This document shows, piece after piece, positions 16,505 through 24,736 of a stretch of 48,018 nt of DNA. The notes beneath the pieces were generated by a model. It was not told where the DNA came from. It saw only the letters and a program-made list of their open reading frames with translations, and searched no databases. This DNA is from CAYMDD01 sp964409675 (GTDB lineage Bacteria; Pseudomonadota; Alphaproteobacteria; Rickettsiales; SXRF01), in contig CAYPEF010000003.1 in assembly GCA_964409675.1 (NCBI GenBank), positions 1 to 48,018 of the forward strand, written 5' to 3'. Both the position numbers and the translations under genes were made by a program. Position 1 is the stretch's first letter, and the number at the start of each line of letters is the position of its first letter.

Positions 16505-17557
16505 ATGCGCAATATCAGCTATACTTCGCGGTTTACCCGCCTTCTTACCAAGCGCCGCGTGTTCAAGGATTCGCCGCTTTGCGTGCTGGATGTGGGTGCG
16601 CGCGGCGGCCCGCAATCGCACTGGCCGCTCTATGACCGGGACATTAACGTGATCGGTTTCGAGCCGCATGCCGAGGAATGCAAGCGCCTCAACGGCATCG
16701 CCTCCTCCTTCAACGTTCCCTTCACCTGCTACCCCGTGGGGCTGGGGCGTGAGGAATTCACCGCTCGGCTTTATGAATATCCGAACAAGGCCGCCAACAG
16801 CCTGATACCGCCGCAGGGCGTGGAAAACCCTGCCTATACCGACATTCACGTCACGCGCTTCGACCGTTTTGCCGCCCAGCACAATATCAGCAAAGTCGAT
16901 TTCGCCAAGCTTGACGTAGAGCGCCATGAAATGGAGGCGCTGGAAGGCATGGAAGCGTGGCTGGGTGGCGATAACCCGATCTTCGGCCTCGAAATCGAGG
17001 TGCATTTCAAGCCCGATGGCGATACGCCGCTCTTCTCCGATATTGAACTATACCTGCGCCGCCACGGCTACCGCGTGGCGGATCTTGATATATTCAAAGC
17101 TTCCAGCAACGCCATGCCTGCCCCGGTGGCATGGGACCACCGCAATCATTTGAACGAGCCGATCCTAGGCCCCACCACCACCGGGGAAATGATCCACGGA
17201 GATGCGCTGTTCTTCCTGGATTTAAGCCGTGTCAACCCCGAGTGGATGCGTGCAAAAGGGCCACTTTATATCCTCAAATGCGCCTCTTTGTTTGAAGTGT
17301 ACGGCCTGCCGGATTGCGCGGCGGAGCTATTGCTCCAATACAGCGGCGAGGTGGAGCAGGTGATATCGGTGGACGAAGCCCTGAACGCGCTAGTGCCGGA
17401 CCATTTTGGCCAGGGACTCACCTATCAGCAATATTTGAAGACTTATCAAGAGCGCGTCGGACGCCCGGTCACGCCGGAAGCACCAGCCGCTGCCAGCCAA
17501 ACGGGAGAAAAATCTTCCATTGCCAAAGTCTTTCGCCTGATTAAAGGCGCTGCCTAA
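16505..17557 (+). CDS. FkbM-family methyltransferase
   Basis: 350 aa. SAM-dependent O-methyltransferase of the FkbM family, common in glycan clusters. Motif I is VLDVGARGGPQSHW (about 27-40), followed by NVIGFEPHAEECKRL (acidic residue binding the SAM ribose), the FkbM-typical VTRFDRFAAQHNISKVDFAKLDVERHE region split across about 118-145, and FGLEIEVHF. The C-terminal ~120 residues are an extension not needed for the methyltransferase fold. AGGAG lies just before the ATG. Last gene of the operon beginning at 11282; a bidirectional terminator follows. It likely methylates a sugar hydroxyl. Confidence 0.88.
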   Translation: MRNISYTSRFTRLLTKRRVFKDSPLCVLDVGARGGPQSHWPLYDRDINVIGFEPHAEECKRLNGIASSFNVPFTCYPVGLGREEFTARLYEYPNKAANSLIPPQGVENPAYTDIHVTRFDRFAAQHNISKVDFAKLDVERHEMEALEGMEAWLGGDNPIFGLEIEVHFKPDGDTPLFSDIELYLRRHGYRVADLDIFKASSNAMPAPVAWDHRNHLNEPILGPTTTGEMIHGDALFFLDLSRVNPEWMRAKGPLYILKCASLFEVYGLPDCAAELLLQYSGEVEQVISVDEALNALVPDHFGQGLTYQQYLKTYQERVGRPVTPEAPAAASQTGEKSSIAKVFRLIKGAA

Positions 17558-17561
17558 GCAT

Positions 17562-17596
17562 AAAAAAAGCCCGCATCCTCCGATGCGGGCTTTTTT
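17562..17596. terminator. Bidirectional Rho-independent terminator
   Basis: GCCCGCAT (17569-17576) pairs with ATGCGGGC (17583-17590), flanked by AAAAAAA on the left and TTTTTT on the right with a 6-nt loop. It lies between convergent fkbM and the minus-strand methyltransferase gene, so it can end transcripts from both sides. Confidence 0.92.
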
Positions 17597-17611
17597 ATAA
17601 CTACAGATACA

Positions 17612-18448
17612 TCACGCCAACTCTAAATCCGCCAAATGCGATTTAGCACGCTCCACCGCTTCCGCTGGGAAGTGCGAGGGGTAATGCACCGGCATGCCCT
17701 TCAGGGAGATCTTCTGCCAGCCGTCGCCTTTTTTCTGCATGGCCCAGAAACCGCCCCACATGGAAACTTCGCCGAAAATCTCCTGCACGGCAAGCGTGAC
17801 GCCGGGGTGGAAGTTGCGGCCTGTTTTAGGGTCCTTAATAAAATCGCGGTCATGGTTGGCTTTCGCGTTGGCCTGGTCTACCTGGCTCCATTGCAGATTC
17901 AGATCATCGCCGCAGATGATGCCGCCTTCGCGCACCATGGGCATGGAGAGCATAATATCCTTTTTCACTGGCTCGTAGGTATGGTCGGCGTCAATGAAGA
18001 CCACGTCGAACGTATCGCGCCCCATCAGTGGCAGGATGTTTTCGCTTTTGCCGCGTAAATGCTGGCAGTTGATGCTGCCGGGCAGCGTGCGAATGTTATG
18101 CAGGAAGATATTATAGGCCGTGTCGGATCCCAGCGAATGCTCCATCGCCACATAGACATCGTCCTGATGCTTGGAGCGGTCGAAGAACGGCACCCAGCCG
18201 TCCACGCAGGTCAGGCTCCCCTGCCCGCCATTATGCAGCGCCAAGCCTTCCCCCCAGGAAAGCGCCGACGCGCCGTACCATGAGCCGATCTCCAGGATGC
18301 GCAAATCCGGGCGCTTGCCCTGCTTGGTTAAATACCATACGCATCCCATCATGAACACATGGCGCACGGGCGCGCTCAGAATGCCGTATTGCATATCGAA
18401 TAACGGCTTATCGCCGGCGACGGTCTTCAGGAGGGCTTGATAGGACAT
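17612..18448 (-). CDS. Class I SAM-dependent methyltransferase (Methyltransf_24-like)
   Basis: 278 aa from the ATG at 18448. Motif I is LRILEIGSWYGASAL (about residue 48), and VVFIDADHTYEPVKKDI (about 148) is the acidic loop typical of Methyltransf_24/CmcI-like O-methyltransferases, followed by GGIICGDDL. The open frame reaches 18664, but the extra N-terminus overlaps the upstream dioxygenase gene and looks unlike protein; the chosen start lies 4 bp after that gene's stop. The gene probably methylates a hydroxyl on the glycan or its precursor. The bidirectional terminator lies just downstream. Confidence 0.83.
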   Translation of the reverse strand: MSYQALLKTVAGDKPLFDMQYGILSAPVRHVFMMGCVWYLTKQGKRPDLRILEIGSWYGASALSWGEGLALHNGGQGSLTCVDGWVPFFDRSKHQDDVYVAMEHSLGSDTAYNIFLHNIRTLPGSINCQHLRGKSENILPLMGRDTFDVVFIDADHTYEPVKKDIMLSMPMVREGGIICGDDLNLQWSQVDQANAKANHDRDFIKDPKTGRNFHPGVTLAVQEIFGEVSMWGGFWAMQKKGDGWQKISLKGMPVHYPSHFPAEAVERAKSHLADLELA

Positions 18449-18452
18449 AATC

Positions 18453-19367
18453 TCACATTGCTTGGAGTTGATCGGAAGAGTGCGGGAAATACGCTTCACC
18501 CGGCGCATAGACAATCCGCCTGCGCCCGGTGCCCTGGTAGACCACCGGCATCCGCCGGTAATCCTCCACGGGGATAATGCGGATATCCATCGAGGCGCGG
18601 GTATGGTGCAACAGCGGCTCGCCGGTATGGATGCAGCGGGAATCAAAGGCGAACATCTTGCCAAACGGCGTTTTCACCTGCGGCGCAAATGCATTCAGCG
18701 ATTGGTTAAAGGCGGGGTCATTCACCGCCTTATCGATAAACGGCGCGAAGCGGTAGCCGAAGCCTTCCAGCACGCGGCGCGAATCCGCCACATTCATGCA
18801 GCGGAAGCCATGCCCCTGCTCGCCTTCCGGCGCGGTCAGCGGAATCCAAATATTGATTTCCTGCGGCGGATGGCCATAGCCGATATCGGTATGGTAGCGC
18901 GGATAATGGTGGTTGTTCTCCCCGTCCGGGCAGTGAATGCGGATGGTGGTGGTGGCCTGGAAATAGGACGCATAAGGGAAATAGCGCTGCACGCATTCCC
19001 CGATAAAACGGTGATAGAGCGCCATAAACGCCTCATCGGCATCATAGAGCAAGGTACTGATTTTATTCACTCCGTCATTAAACCCATACGCTTTCAGTTC
19101 ATGCCCGATGCGCGCATGCAGCGCCTGAAGCGGCTCCACGGCCTGCGCAATGCCTTGCGCACGCAGCAGGCGCAGCACGCCGTCGCGGAAGCCTTCCGCG
19201 AAGGGCGCGCAGTCCAGCTCGGCATGGTCGGCGCCGAATTCACGCTGGAAACGGCTTTGTGCAGCATATTCGCCCATCATCAGCTCCGCCCGCTCATCCT
19301 CGGTTAAGGCATGGATATTCACCTGCGCATGCGCGGCAGGTGCGGTGGCGTTAGCAGAGGAGGGCAT
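18453..19367 (-). CDS. Putative Fe(II)/2-oxoglutarate-dependent dioxygenase
   Basis: 304 aa. The double-stranded beta-helix ligands can be read: HTDIGYGHP (about 158, H-x-D), a distal His in DSRCIHTGEP (about 240), and an arginine in ASMDIRIIP as likely 2-oxoglutarate ligand. NIWIPLTAPEGEQGHGF is the strand between them. It resembles dioxygenases that sit in aminoglycoside and O-antigen clusters, but I cannot name a close family. First gene of a two-gene minus operon with the methyltransferase downstream (4-bp gap). A weak AAGGA ribosome-binding site is ~13 nt from the ATG, so a later start is possible. Confidence 0.72.
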   Translation of the reverse strand: MPSSANATAPAAHAQVNIHALTEDERAELMMGEYAAQSRFQREFGADHAELDCAPFAEGFRDGVLRLLRAQGIAQAVEPLQALHARIGHELKAYGFNDGVNKISTLLYDADEAFMALYHRFIGECVQRYFPYASYFQATTTIRIHCPDGENNHHYPRYHTDIGYGHPPQEINIWIPLTAPEGEQGHGFRCMNVADSRRVLEGFGYRFAPFIDKAVNDPAFNQSLNAFAPQVKTPFGKMFAFDSRCIHTGEPLLHHTRASMDIRIIPVEDYRRMPVVYQGTGRRRIVYAPGEAYFPHSSDQLQAM

Positions 19368-19513
19368 GAAGGCTCTTGATCCTTGTCAAAAATGAGGAAA
19401 AATAAAAGGTCGAATATCCCCGGCTGTCAACGATAATTTGTATTGCAAGCTGAAAGCGTGGCCGTTACACCTTGCGGCAAGACATTTTTCACCAATTCTT
19501 TAGGAGAAGAGTC

Positions 19514-20485
19514 ATGTCCGAGGTTGTACCGTTCAATGAGCGCATTGCCCGCCTGACAGCGATCACCCCTGCCGCATCCGTGCTGGAGGATATGGGGCTG
19601 GTGAAAATTCTCTCCATCCAGGAAGCGCAACGGGCGCGCGTGCGAGGGGCGCTGAATTATTTTCTCTGGTCCTGCCTGTCGCACGCATTCCCCGAGAAAG
19701 CCTTCCCCCTCACCAACGACATGCTGGCTACCTATGAAGCTGATATCCTGAAACTTCCCAATATCACCCCTAACGGGCTGGTGCTTCCCAAGCGCGAAAA
19801 CATCCTCGCCTTCAACGCGCTACAGAAGGAAGCCGCCATGGCCTTCGCTGCGCTGGGCCTGGGCGAGCATATTGCCCGCGCGCAGTTCCCCATCAATATC
19901 CGCCTGCAAAACGGCGCGCCGGACCAGGCCGTGGATAGCCGCCCGCGCGCTTCCGTGAAGCCGCACAGCGACATCTGGGCAGGCGATCCCGCCTCGGGCA
20001 TTCTGGTGTTCCTCTCCGTGCTGGGCGACCCGTCCAAATCAGGCATCGATTTCATGCAACCCAAGGAATTCCCGCTATCTTACGTGCGCACGCTCAACGA
20101 TTATAACGAAGGCCAGCCCCTGCTGACCGACAGCACAAAAATCGGTAGCTTCAGCAATGCCGGCTGGTTCCTGGCCGATCCATACCTGATCCACCAGACC
20201 ACCAAGAATGCGCCAGGCTGCCGCATCTCGCTCGATTTCCGCTTTATCCCCAACAAGCGCGTAAGCTCGGACATCGACGAAGATGAAACCCGCAAGCCCT
20301 TCTTTATCCCTTTCAATCGCTGGAGCGCCATCGGCAGCGACAAGCTGATCATGACGGAAGAAGGCATGCGCGAATTTTCTCCCAATAAGAGCAAAGATCC
20401 TTATACTATCGGTTACCCGGTTAAAATATCTATCATCGATACGGACGCAACCTATGACCTACGCCCTCAAAAGCTCGCCAGCTGA
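19514..20485 (+). CDS. Putative Fe(II)/2-oxoglutarate-dependent dioxygenase
   Basis: 323 aa from ATG 19514, chosen because AGGAG precedes it; an upstream frame extension to 19472 is unlikely. KPHSDIWAGDP (about 148-158) gives H-x-D, YLIHQTTKNAPGCRISLDFR (about 225) gives the distal His and 2-oxoglutarate Arg. The sequence is unlike the other two dioxygenases in the cluster, so the three are probably not recent duplicates. It overlaps the next gene, a methyltransferase, by 32 bp, suggesting coupled translation and linked reactions. Substrate unknown. Confidence 0.7.
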   Translation: MSEVVPFNERIARLTAITPAASVLEDMGLVKILSIQEAQRARVRGALNYFLWSCLSHAFPEKAFPLTNDMLATYEADILKLPNITPNGLVLPKRENILAFNALQKEAAMAFAALGLGEHIARAQFPINIRLQNGAPDQAVDSRPRASVKPHSDIWAGDPASGILVFLSVLGDPSKSGIDFMQPKEFPLSYVRTLNDYNEGQPLLTDSTKIGSFSNAGWFLADPYLIHQTTKNAPGCRISLDFRFIPNKRVSSDIDEDETRKPFFIPFNRWSAIGSDKLIMTEEGMREFSPNKSKDPYTIGYPVKISIIDTDATYDLRPQKLAS

Positions 20486-21422
20486 TTCGCAACTGCACAC
20501 CCTTGCCCCCGAACAGGTGGCGGCGAAGTTCGGCCTTAGCCGCGAACAACTGCTGAGTTTGCTGGGCAACCACGCCTGGCCGTCGCTTACCTACCGGGTA
20601 ATCAAGGGCGCGGAGCGCGACGACGTGATGCTCGGCATCCTGAAGCGTATCGATTCCGGCACCATGCGCATCGTCGGCGGCAATGACAACGCGGTCTGGG
20701 AACAGGGCTGGGGGGAAATCCTCACTCAAGTCAAGAACAAAGGATTTAGCCCTACCATCCTGCGCCCGCAATATTTCGACCATCACCGCATCATGCGCCT
20801 GAACGGCGAGTATGTGGACGGCGGTGACGCGCGGTTTGTCTACGAGTATGACCAGCTGCTGCGCCGCATCGTCTTTTCGCATTACCTGAAGGGTACTTCC
20901 AAGATCGTCGAACTCGGCTGCGGCACCGGCACCAGCCAGTTGCTGCTGGCCGAATTGCTGCCAAACGCGAAACTGGTGGCCAGCGACTGGGCAACGCCTT
21001 CGCAGGAGATCGTGCGCCAAATCGGCGCATACACCAAGCGTGACATTAAGCCGGTGAACTTCAACATGCTAACGCTGGAAGGCTGGGAAAACCTGGAGAT
21101 CGATGCGCAGTCCACCGTGCTGACCGTCCACGCGCTGGAACAGCTCGGTGGCGGCTGCACGGAGCTGCTGGACCGGCTGGTGAAGGCCAAGCCCAAAATG
21201 TGCCTGCATTTCGAGCCGATTGTGGAGCTGTACGACGAAAACGCCCTTTTCGATTACCTCGCCATCAAATACCACACCACGCGCAATTATTTGAGCAATT
21301 GGCTCAGCACCCTGCGCACACTTGCCAAGGCGGGCAAGGTGGAGATCATGGAAGAGCGCCGCCTTGCCTTCGGCGACCGGTATCACGAGGCTTATTCCGT
21401 TATCGCCTGGCACCCCTTGTAA
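20454..21422 (+). CDS. Class I SAM-dependent methyltransferase
   Basis: 322 aa. SAM motif I is IVELGCGTGTSQLLLAELL (about 150), followed by LVASDWATPS (motif II) and a post-motif region TVLTVHALEQLGGG. The first ~100 residues are an N-terminal domain of unknown type (with AAKFGLSREQLLSLLG near residue 24). The start codon overlaps the preceding dioxygenase by 32 bp, and the following glycosyltransferase begins 19 bp after its stop. Target could be a sugar in the growing glycan. Confidence 0.8.
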   Translation: MTYALKSSPADSQLHTLAPEQVAAKFGLSREQLLSLLGNHAWPSLTYRVIKGAERDDVMLGILKRIDSGTMRIVGGNDNAVWEQGWGEILTQVKNKGFSPTILRPQYFDHHRIMRLNGEYVDGGDARFVYEYDQLLRRIVFSHYLKGTSKIVELGCGTGTSQLLLAELLPNAKLVASDWATPSQEIVRQIGAYTKRDIKPVNFNMLTLEGWENLEIDAQSTVLTVHALEQLGGGCTELLDRLVKAKPKMCLHFEPIVELYDENALFDYLAIKYHTTRNYLSNWLSTLRTLAKAGKVEIMEERRLAFGDRYHEAYSVIAWHPL

Positions 21423-21441
21423 TCCCGGTAACAGCAGACGC

Positions 21442-23364
21442 ATGCATACGCTGACACCCGTTGATTACGGCTATGTGGATACGATAGCCAATAATATCCG
21501 TTACTCCCTGGGCATCCGCCGCCCCGCCGAGCCGATTGCGTCCGGCGTGCTGCTTTCCATCCATGTGCAGTCCAACCGACCGGATAATTTCGTCAAGTTC
21601 CTGGACGATCTGGAAGCGAGCATTGACGACCCCGCTAATATCGAAGTGGTGGTGAAAATCGACGACACGGACGCAGAAATGAACGCGCTGCTGCCGCTGG
21701 AAGTGGCCAAGCGCCCATTTGCCGTGAAATACCTCTCCACACCACTGGTGGGCGGCTTCTTTGAGCTGTGGCGCTCAATGAACGATATGCTCAATGTATG
21801 CGACCCCAACGCCTATTTCCTCTGGAACATGAACGACGAAATGGCGGTGCTGAACAAGGGCTGGGACAGTATGCTTAAGAAATATGTCGGCCTGTTCCCC
21901 GACCATATTTTCCGCCTGCGCACTTCGCTCTTCCGTTCGCGCAATTACTGCGATTTCTGGGAGTGCGGCTTTGCACCGGAAACCTCCGCCATCACCACCA
22001 AGCGCTGGATTGATATCGGCGGCAACTGGAACCCCTGCCTGGGGCCGGACAGTTTCCAGCAATGCGTGGCCTATTACTTCGCCTACCACGACCGTTTCAA
22101 CAAGTTTAAACCCCTGCGTGAAGTGCCGATCCACGACATTACCCTTGCCGGCGAAGGCGCTTTCATCGGATTAGAGGGCGAAAAACTCTGGAAACGCATG
22201 CGTGGGGCAACCAAGGCCTGGTTCCGTCTGATGTCGCCAAAAATACAAACCGAAGCATCCCGGCGCGCGCAGAAGCTGCATGCCCATGTTTGCGCCACCA
22301 ATAACCGCCTGACGGATTTTACCATACAGGATCATGCCTTTACCGAAACCATCGTCCTGACCGATAACGAAACCGGCCTCATTATCCGCAAATTCCCGTA
22401 TCACTTGTCATACACGCGCATCTGGCTTACCAATGGCTGGCGGGCCGCGCGCTATCTCTATTACGGAGGCGGCGGCGCACGGGCAATCCGCTCATTACCC
22501 GTCAGTATTATCACCTTCCTTTCGCTGCGTTATAAAAGCTTTGAATGGGTCTACCGCTTCAGCCACCGCTACCGCAAATGGCGGGACAGCCTGCTGACCA
22601 ATACGCTGCAAGCGGCATCAATGCTATACGTAAAAAACAAACTGCGCTTGCTGCGCCTGCGGCGGAAAATCCTTAATCAGATGCAAACATCGTTATCCTG
22701 GACCATTACCGGCGCGCACCATATCCGCCACCAGTTGCGCCGCCTGTACGCAGCGCTTGTCGGCGAGTTGCGCAGCCTGTTTTACGACACTCCCGTCTGG
22801 TCAGCGTTTAAAACAATTAAGCATTATAACCGCCACACGGCGCAACTTACACTGTATCCATTCCGCATATTGCGTGAACTGGCCAAACGCAGTGCGCTGA
22901 ACGTACTGAACAGGGGATATGCGTTTGATGAGCGCAATATCCAACTCACCCGGCTTGATCTGAACCTGGATTGGCATGCAATCAACGTCGCCATGCTGTT
23001 CGCTACCCTGCCGGAGCGTTTCGTCAATCCGCGCTTCCGCAACGCCACCATGCGCTGCATATTGCTCAAGCACTGGTATAATCTTACCGATCAACAGTTG
23101 CAAGAAGCGCTATTAAACGATGTGGGGCTGCGCTATTTCCTCGGGCTGCGGGCGCACCAACGCGTTCCCACCATCTCCGCCATCCGCGCCTTGCAGGATA
23201 TGCTGACGGAAGAAAACGTATTGCCGAAGGTCTTTGCCATTGTCGATGCCGAAATCGCGCGCGAACAGCTCCCCAAGCTTGGCGCTATATCCCCGGCGAT
23301 TCCAGCGGAATCACCAGGCGCGGCAGATGCGATCCCTCCCCTCCGGCTCGCCGCCGCCGGATAG
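21442..23364 (+). CDS. GT-A-like glycosyltransferase fused to IS5-type transposase N-terminal (DUF772-like) domain
   Basis: 640 aa from ATG 21442. Residues ~30-260 look like a GT-A (family 2-like) glycosyltransferase: LLSIHVQSNRPDNFVKFLDD, then VVVKIDDTDAEMN and FLWNMNDEMAVLNKGW, the last replacing the usual DxD segment. Residues ~330-500 are strongly basic and aromatic, possibly membrane-associated. Residues ~515-612 match the N-terminal domain of IS5-family transposases: LLKHWYNLTDQQLQEALL, LRYFLGL, VP-x-x-SAI and a final LPKVFAIVDAEI. The transposase catalytic DDE domain is absent; the frame ends in a Pro/Ala tail and a cupin gene begins 26 bp later. Base composition is like the neighbours, so this is not a fresh insertion. 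Function of the added domain unknown. Confidence 0.75.
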   Translation: MHTLTPVDYGYVDTIANNIRYSLGIRRPAEPIASGVLLSIHVQSNRPDNFVKFLDDLEASIDDPANIEVVVKIDDTDAEMNALLPLEVAKRPFAVKYLSTPLVGGFFELWRSMNDMLNVCDPNAYFLWNMNDEMAVLNKGWDSMLKKYVGLFPDHIFRLRTSLFRSRNYCDFWECGFAPETSAITTKRWIDIGGNWNPCLGPDSFQQCVAYYFAYHDRFNKFKPLREVPIHDITLAGEGAFIGLEGEKLWKRMRGATKAWFRLMSPKIQTEASRRAQKLHAHVCATNNRLTDFTIQDHAFTETIVLTDNETGLIIRKFPYHLSYTRIWLTNGWRAARYLYYGGGGARAIRSLPVSIITFLSLRYKSFEWVYRFSHRYRKWRDSLLTNTLQAASMLYVKNKLRLLRLRRKILNQMQTSLSWTITGAHHIRHQLRRLYAALVGELRSLFYDTPVWSAFKTIKHYNRHTAQLTLYPFRILRELAKRSALNVLNRGYAFDERNIQLTRLDLNLDWHAINVAMLFATLPERFVNPRFRNATMRCILLKHWYNLTDQQLQEALLNDVGLRYFLGLRAHQRVPTISAIRALQDMLTEENVLPKVFAIVDAEIAREQLPKLGAISPAIPAESPGAADAIPPLRLAAAG

Positions 23365-23390
23365 TTTCCTCTAACGGCTCGCTAAGCGAC

Positions 23391-23930
23391 ATGACGGGCT
23401 TTACCTTCACCCCCTTGCCAATTACCGGTGCCGTGCTGATCACGTCCACGCTGCATACCGACGCACGCGGCACATTCCAGCGCAGCTTCTGTGAAACATC
23501 CTTCCGGCAGGCCGGCATCCCGACACATTTCCCGCAGCACAACATCTCCGGCAACCCCACCCGGCACACGCTGCGCGGGCTGCATTACCAGCAGGGCAAT
23601 GAATATAAAATCGTGCGCTGCCTGCACGGCAGCGCCTTCGACGTGATTACCGACCTCCGCGAAGACAGCCCCACATATGGTACATGGCACGCGGTAGAAC
23701 TCTCGGCGCAGGCCGCGCACTACGTCTATATCCCTGCCGGTTGCGCGCACGGCTTCCTCACGCTGGAGGCGGATACCACGCTGCATTACCTGATGGGAGA
23801 AGCCTATCGCCCAGATGCCCAGCGCGGCATCCATTACCGCGATCCTCAGTTAAATATCCTTTGGCCCGCCGATCCGGCGCTGATTTCCGAACGCGATCTC
23901 GCCTTTCCTACCCTGCGGGGTAGCCTGTGA
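23391..23930 (+). CDS. RmlC-like sugar-nucleotide 3,5-epimerase
   Basis: 179 aa cupin, the usual size for dTDP-4-dehydrorhamnose 3,5-epimerase. Landmarks: DARGTFQRSFCETSF (about 22-36), GNPTRHTLRGLHYQ (catalytic His region, about 53-66), VRCLHGSAFDVITDLR, YVYIPAGCAHGFLTL (about 112) and RGIHYRDPQ. The catalytic His and the Asp of the active-site dyad appear kept. No rmlA, rmlB or rmlD is in the window, so the substrate may not be dTDP-linked; GDP- or CDP-4-keto sugars made by other enzymes here are candidates, as with the RmlC-like DdahB/MlghB of Campylobacter. Overlaps the next gene by 4 bp (GTGA). Confidence 0.85.
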   Translation: MTGFTFTPLPITGAVLITSTLHTDARGTFQRSFCETSFRQAGIPTHFPQHNISGNPTRHTLRGLHYQQGNEYKIVRCLHGSAFDVITDLREDSPTYGTWHAVELSAQAAHYVYIPAGCAHGFLTLEADTTLHYLMGEAYRPDAQRGIHYRDPQLNILWPADPALISERDLAFPTLRGSL

Positions 23931-24736
23931 GCGAACTATTTACCATCGTCGGCGCCAAAGGCTTCATCGGCAGCGCATTGATGCAAATTCTGCCCGCGCA
24001 AGGCTACCGTGTGCAGGCATGGACGGATGAACCATCTACCGCACCCGGCCATATCATTTTCGCCGCCGGTGTCACCGCCGATTTCCGCCAGCGCCCGCAC
24101 GATACCATGCAGTCGCATGTCAGCCTCGCCTCCGAGATACTGCGCCGGAGGGGCTTTGCCTCCTTCACCTACCTCTCCTCCGCCCGGCTCTACCGGCACG
24201 CGACCTCCACGCGCGAAGACGCTGCCTTCACCCTCTGTCCGCATGACCCCGAATGTCTCTATGATTTCTCCAAGCTCTGCGGCGAAAGCCTCTGCCTGAA
24301 TGACCCGCAAGAAAGCGTGCGAGTAGTGCGGCTCTCCAACGTGGCGGGAGCGGACCGGGAAGGAAACAATTTCATCAGCTATCTGATCCACGAAGCGCTG
24401 GCAAAGGGCGAAATCTCTTTGCACACTGCCCCCGCCTCCGCCAAGGATTACGTGCTGCTGGATGATGTCACCTCCATGCTGCCACGCATCGCCCTTTCCG
24501 GGAGGGAACACCTGTACAACCTCGCTTCGGGCCGCGTGACAAGCAATGATTTTATTGTTAAGACGCTGGAAGAAACCACAGGCTGCCGCGCATCATACGC
24601 AGACTATGCGCCCATCGCGCAGCAGCCCGCCATCAACATCTCACGCTTGGCAGAAGAATTTGGCTATACGCCCACGCGCATAGAAGACCAACTGGAAAGG
24701 ATCATCAGTGACATTCAGCTCGCTTTGCACGGGTAA
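23927..24736 (+). CDS. NAD(P)-dependent epimerase/dehydratase or reductase (extended SDR)
   Basis: 269 aa with a GTG start that overlaps the upstream stop (GTGA). Rossmann loop VGAKGFIGSALMQIL (8-22), YLSSARLYRHA (SS...Y region), and YDFSKLCGESLC (YxxxK, catalytic). DYVLLDDVTSMLPRIA matches the C-terminal substrate-domain signature. It is shorter than the usual ~310 aa. Coupled with the RmlC-like epimerase before it, it would plausibly reduce the epimerised 4-keto sugar, an RmlD/Fcl-type role. Overlaps the next gene by 29 bp. Confidence 0.82.
   Translation: MSELFTIVGAKGFIGSALMQILPAQGYRVQAWTDEPSTAPGHIIFAAGVTADFRQRPHDTMQSHVSLASEILRRRGFASFTYLSSARLYRHATSTREDAAFTLCPHDPECLYDFSKLCGESLCLNDPQESVRVVRLSNVAGADREGNNFISYLIHEALAKGEISLHTAPASAKDYVLLDDVTSMLPRIALSGREHLYNLASGRVTSNDFIVKTLEETTGCRASYADYAPIAQQPAINISRLAEEFGYTPTRIEDQLERIISDIQLALHG

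Noticed and set aside
21442..23364. Recent IS5 insertion or transposase pseudogene
   Set aside because: No terminal inverted repeats, no target duplication and no DDE-domain remnant could be seen, and the frame is intact through the junction; an old fusion explains it better.
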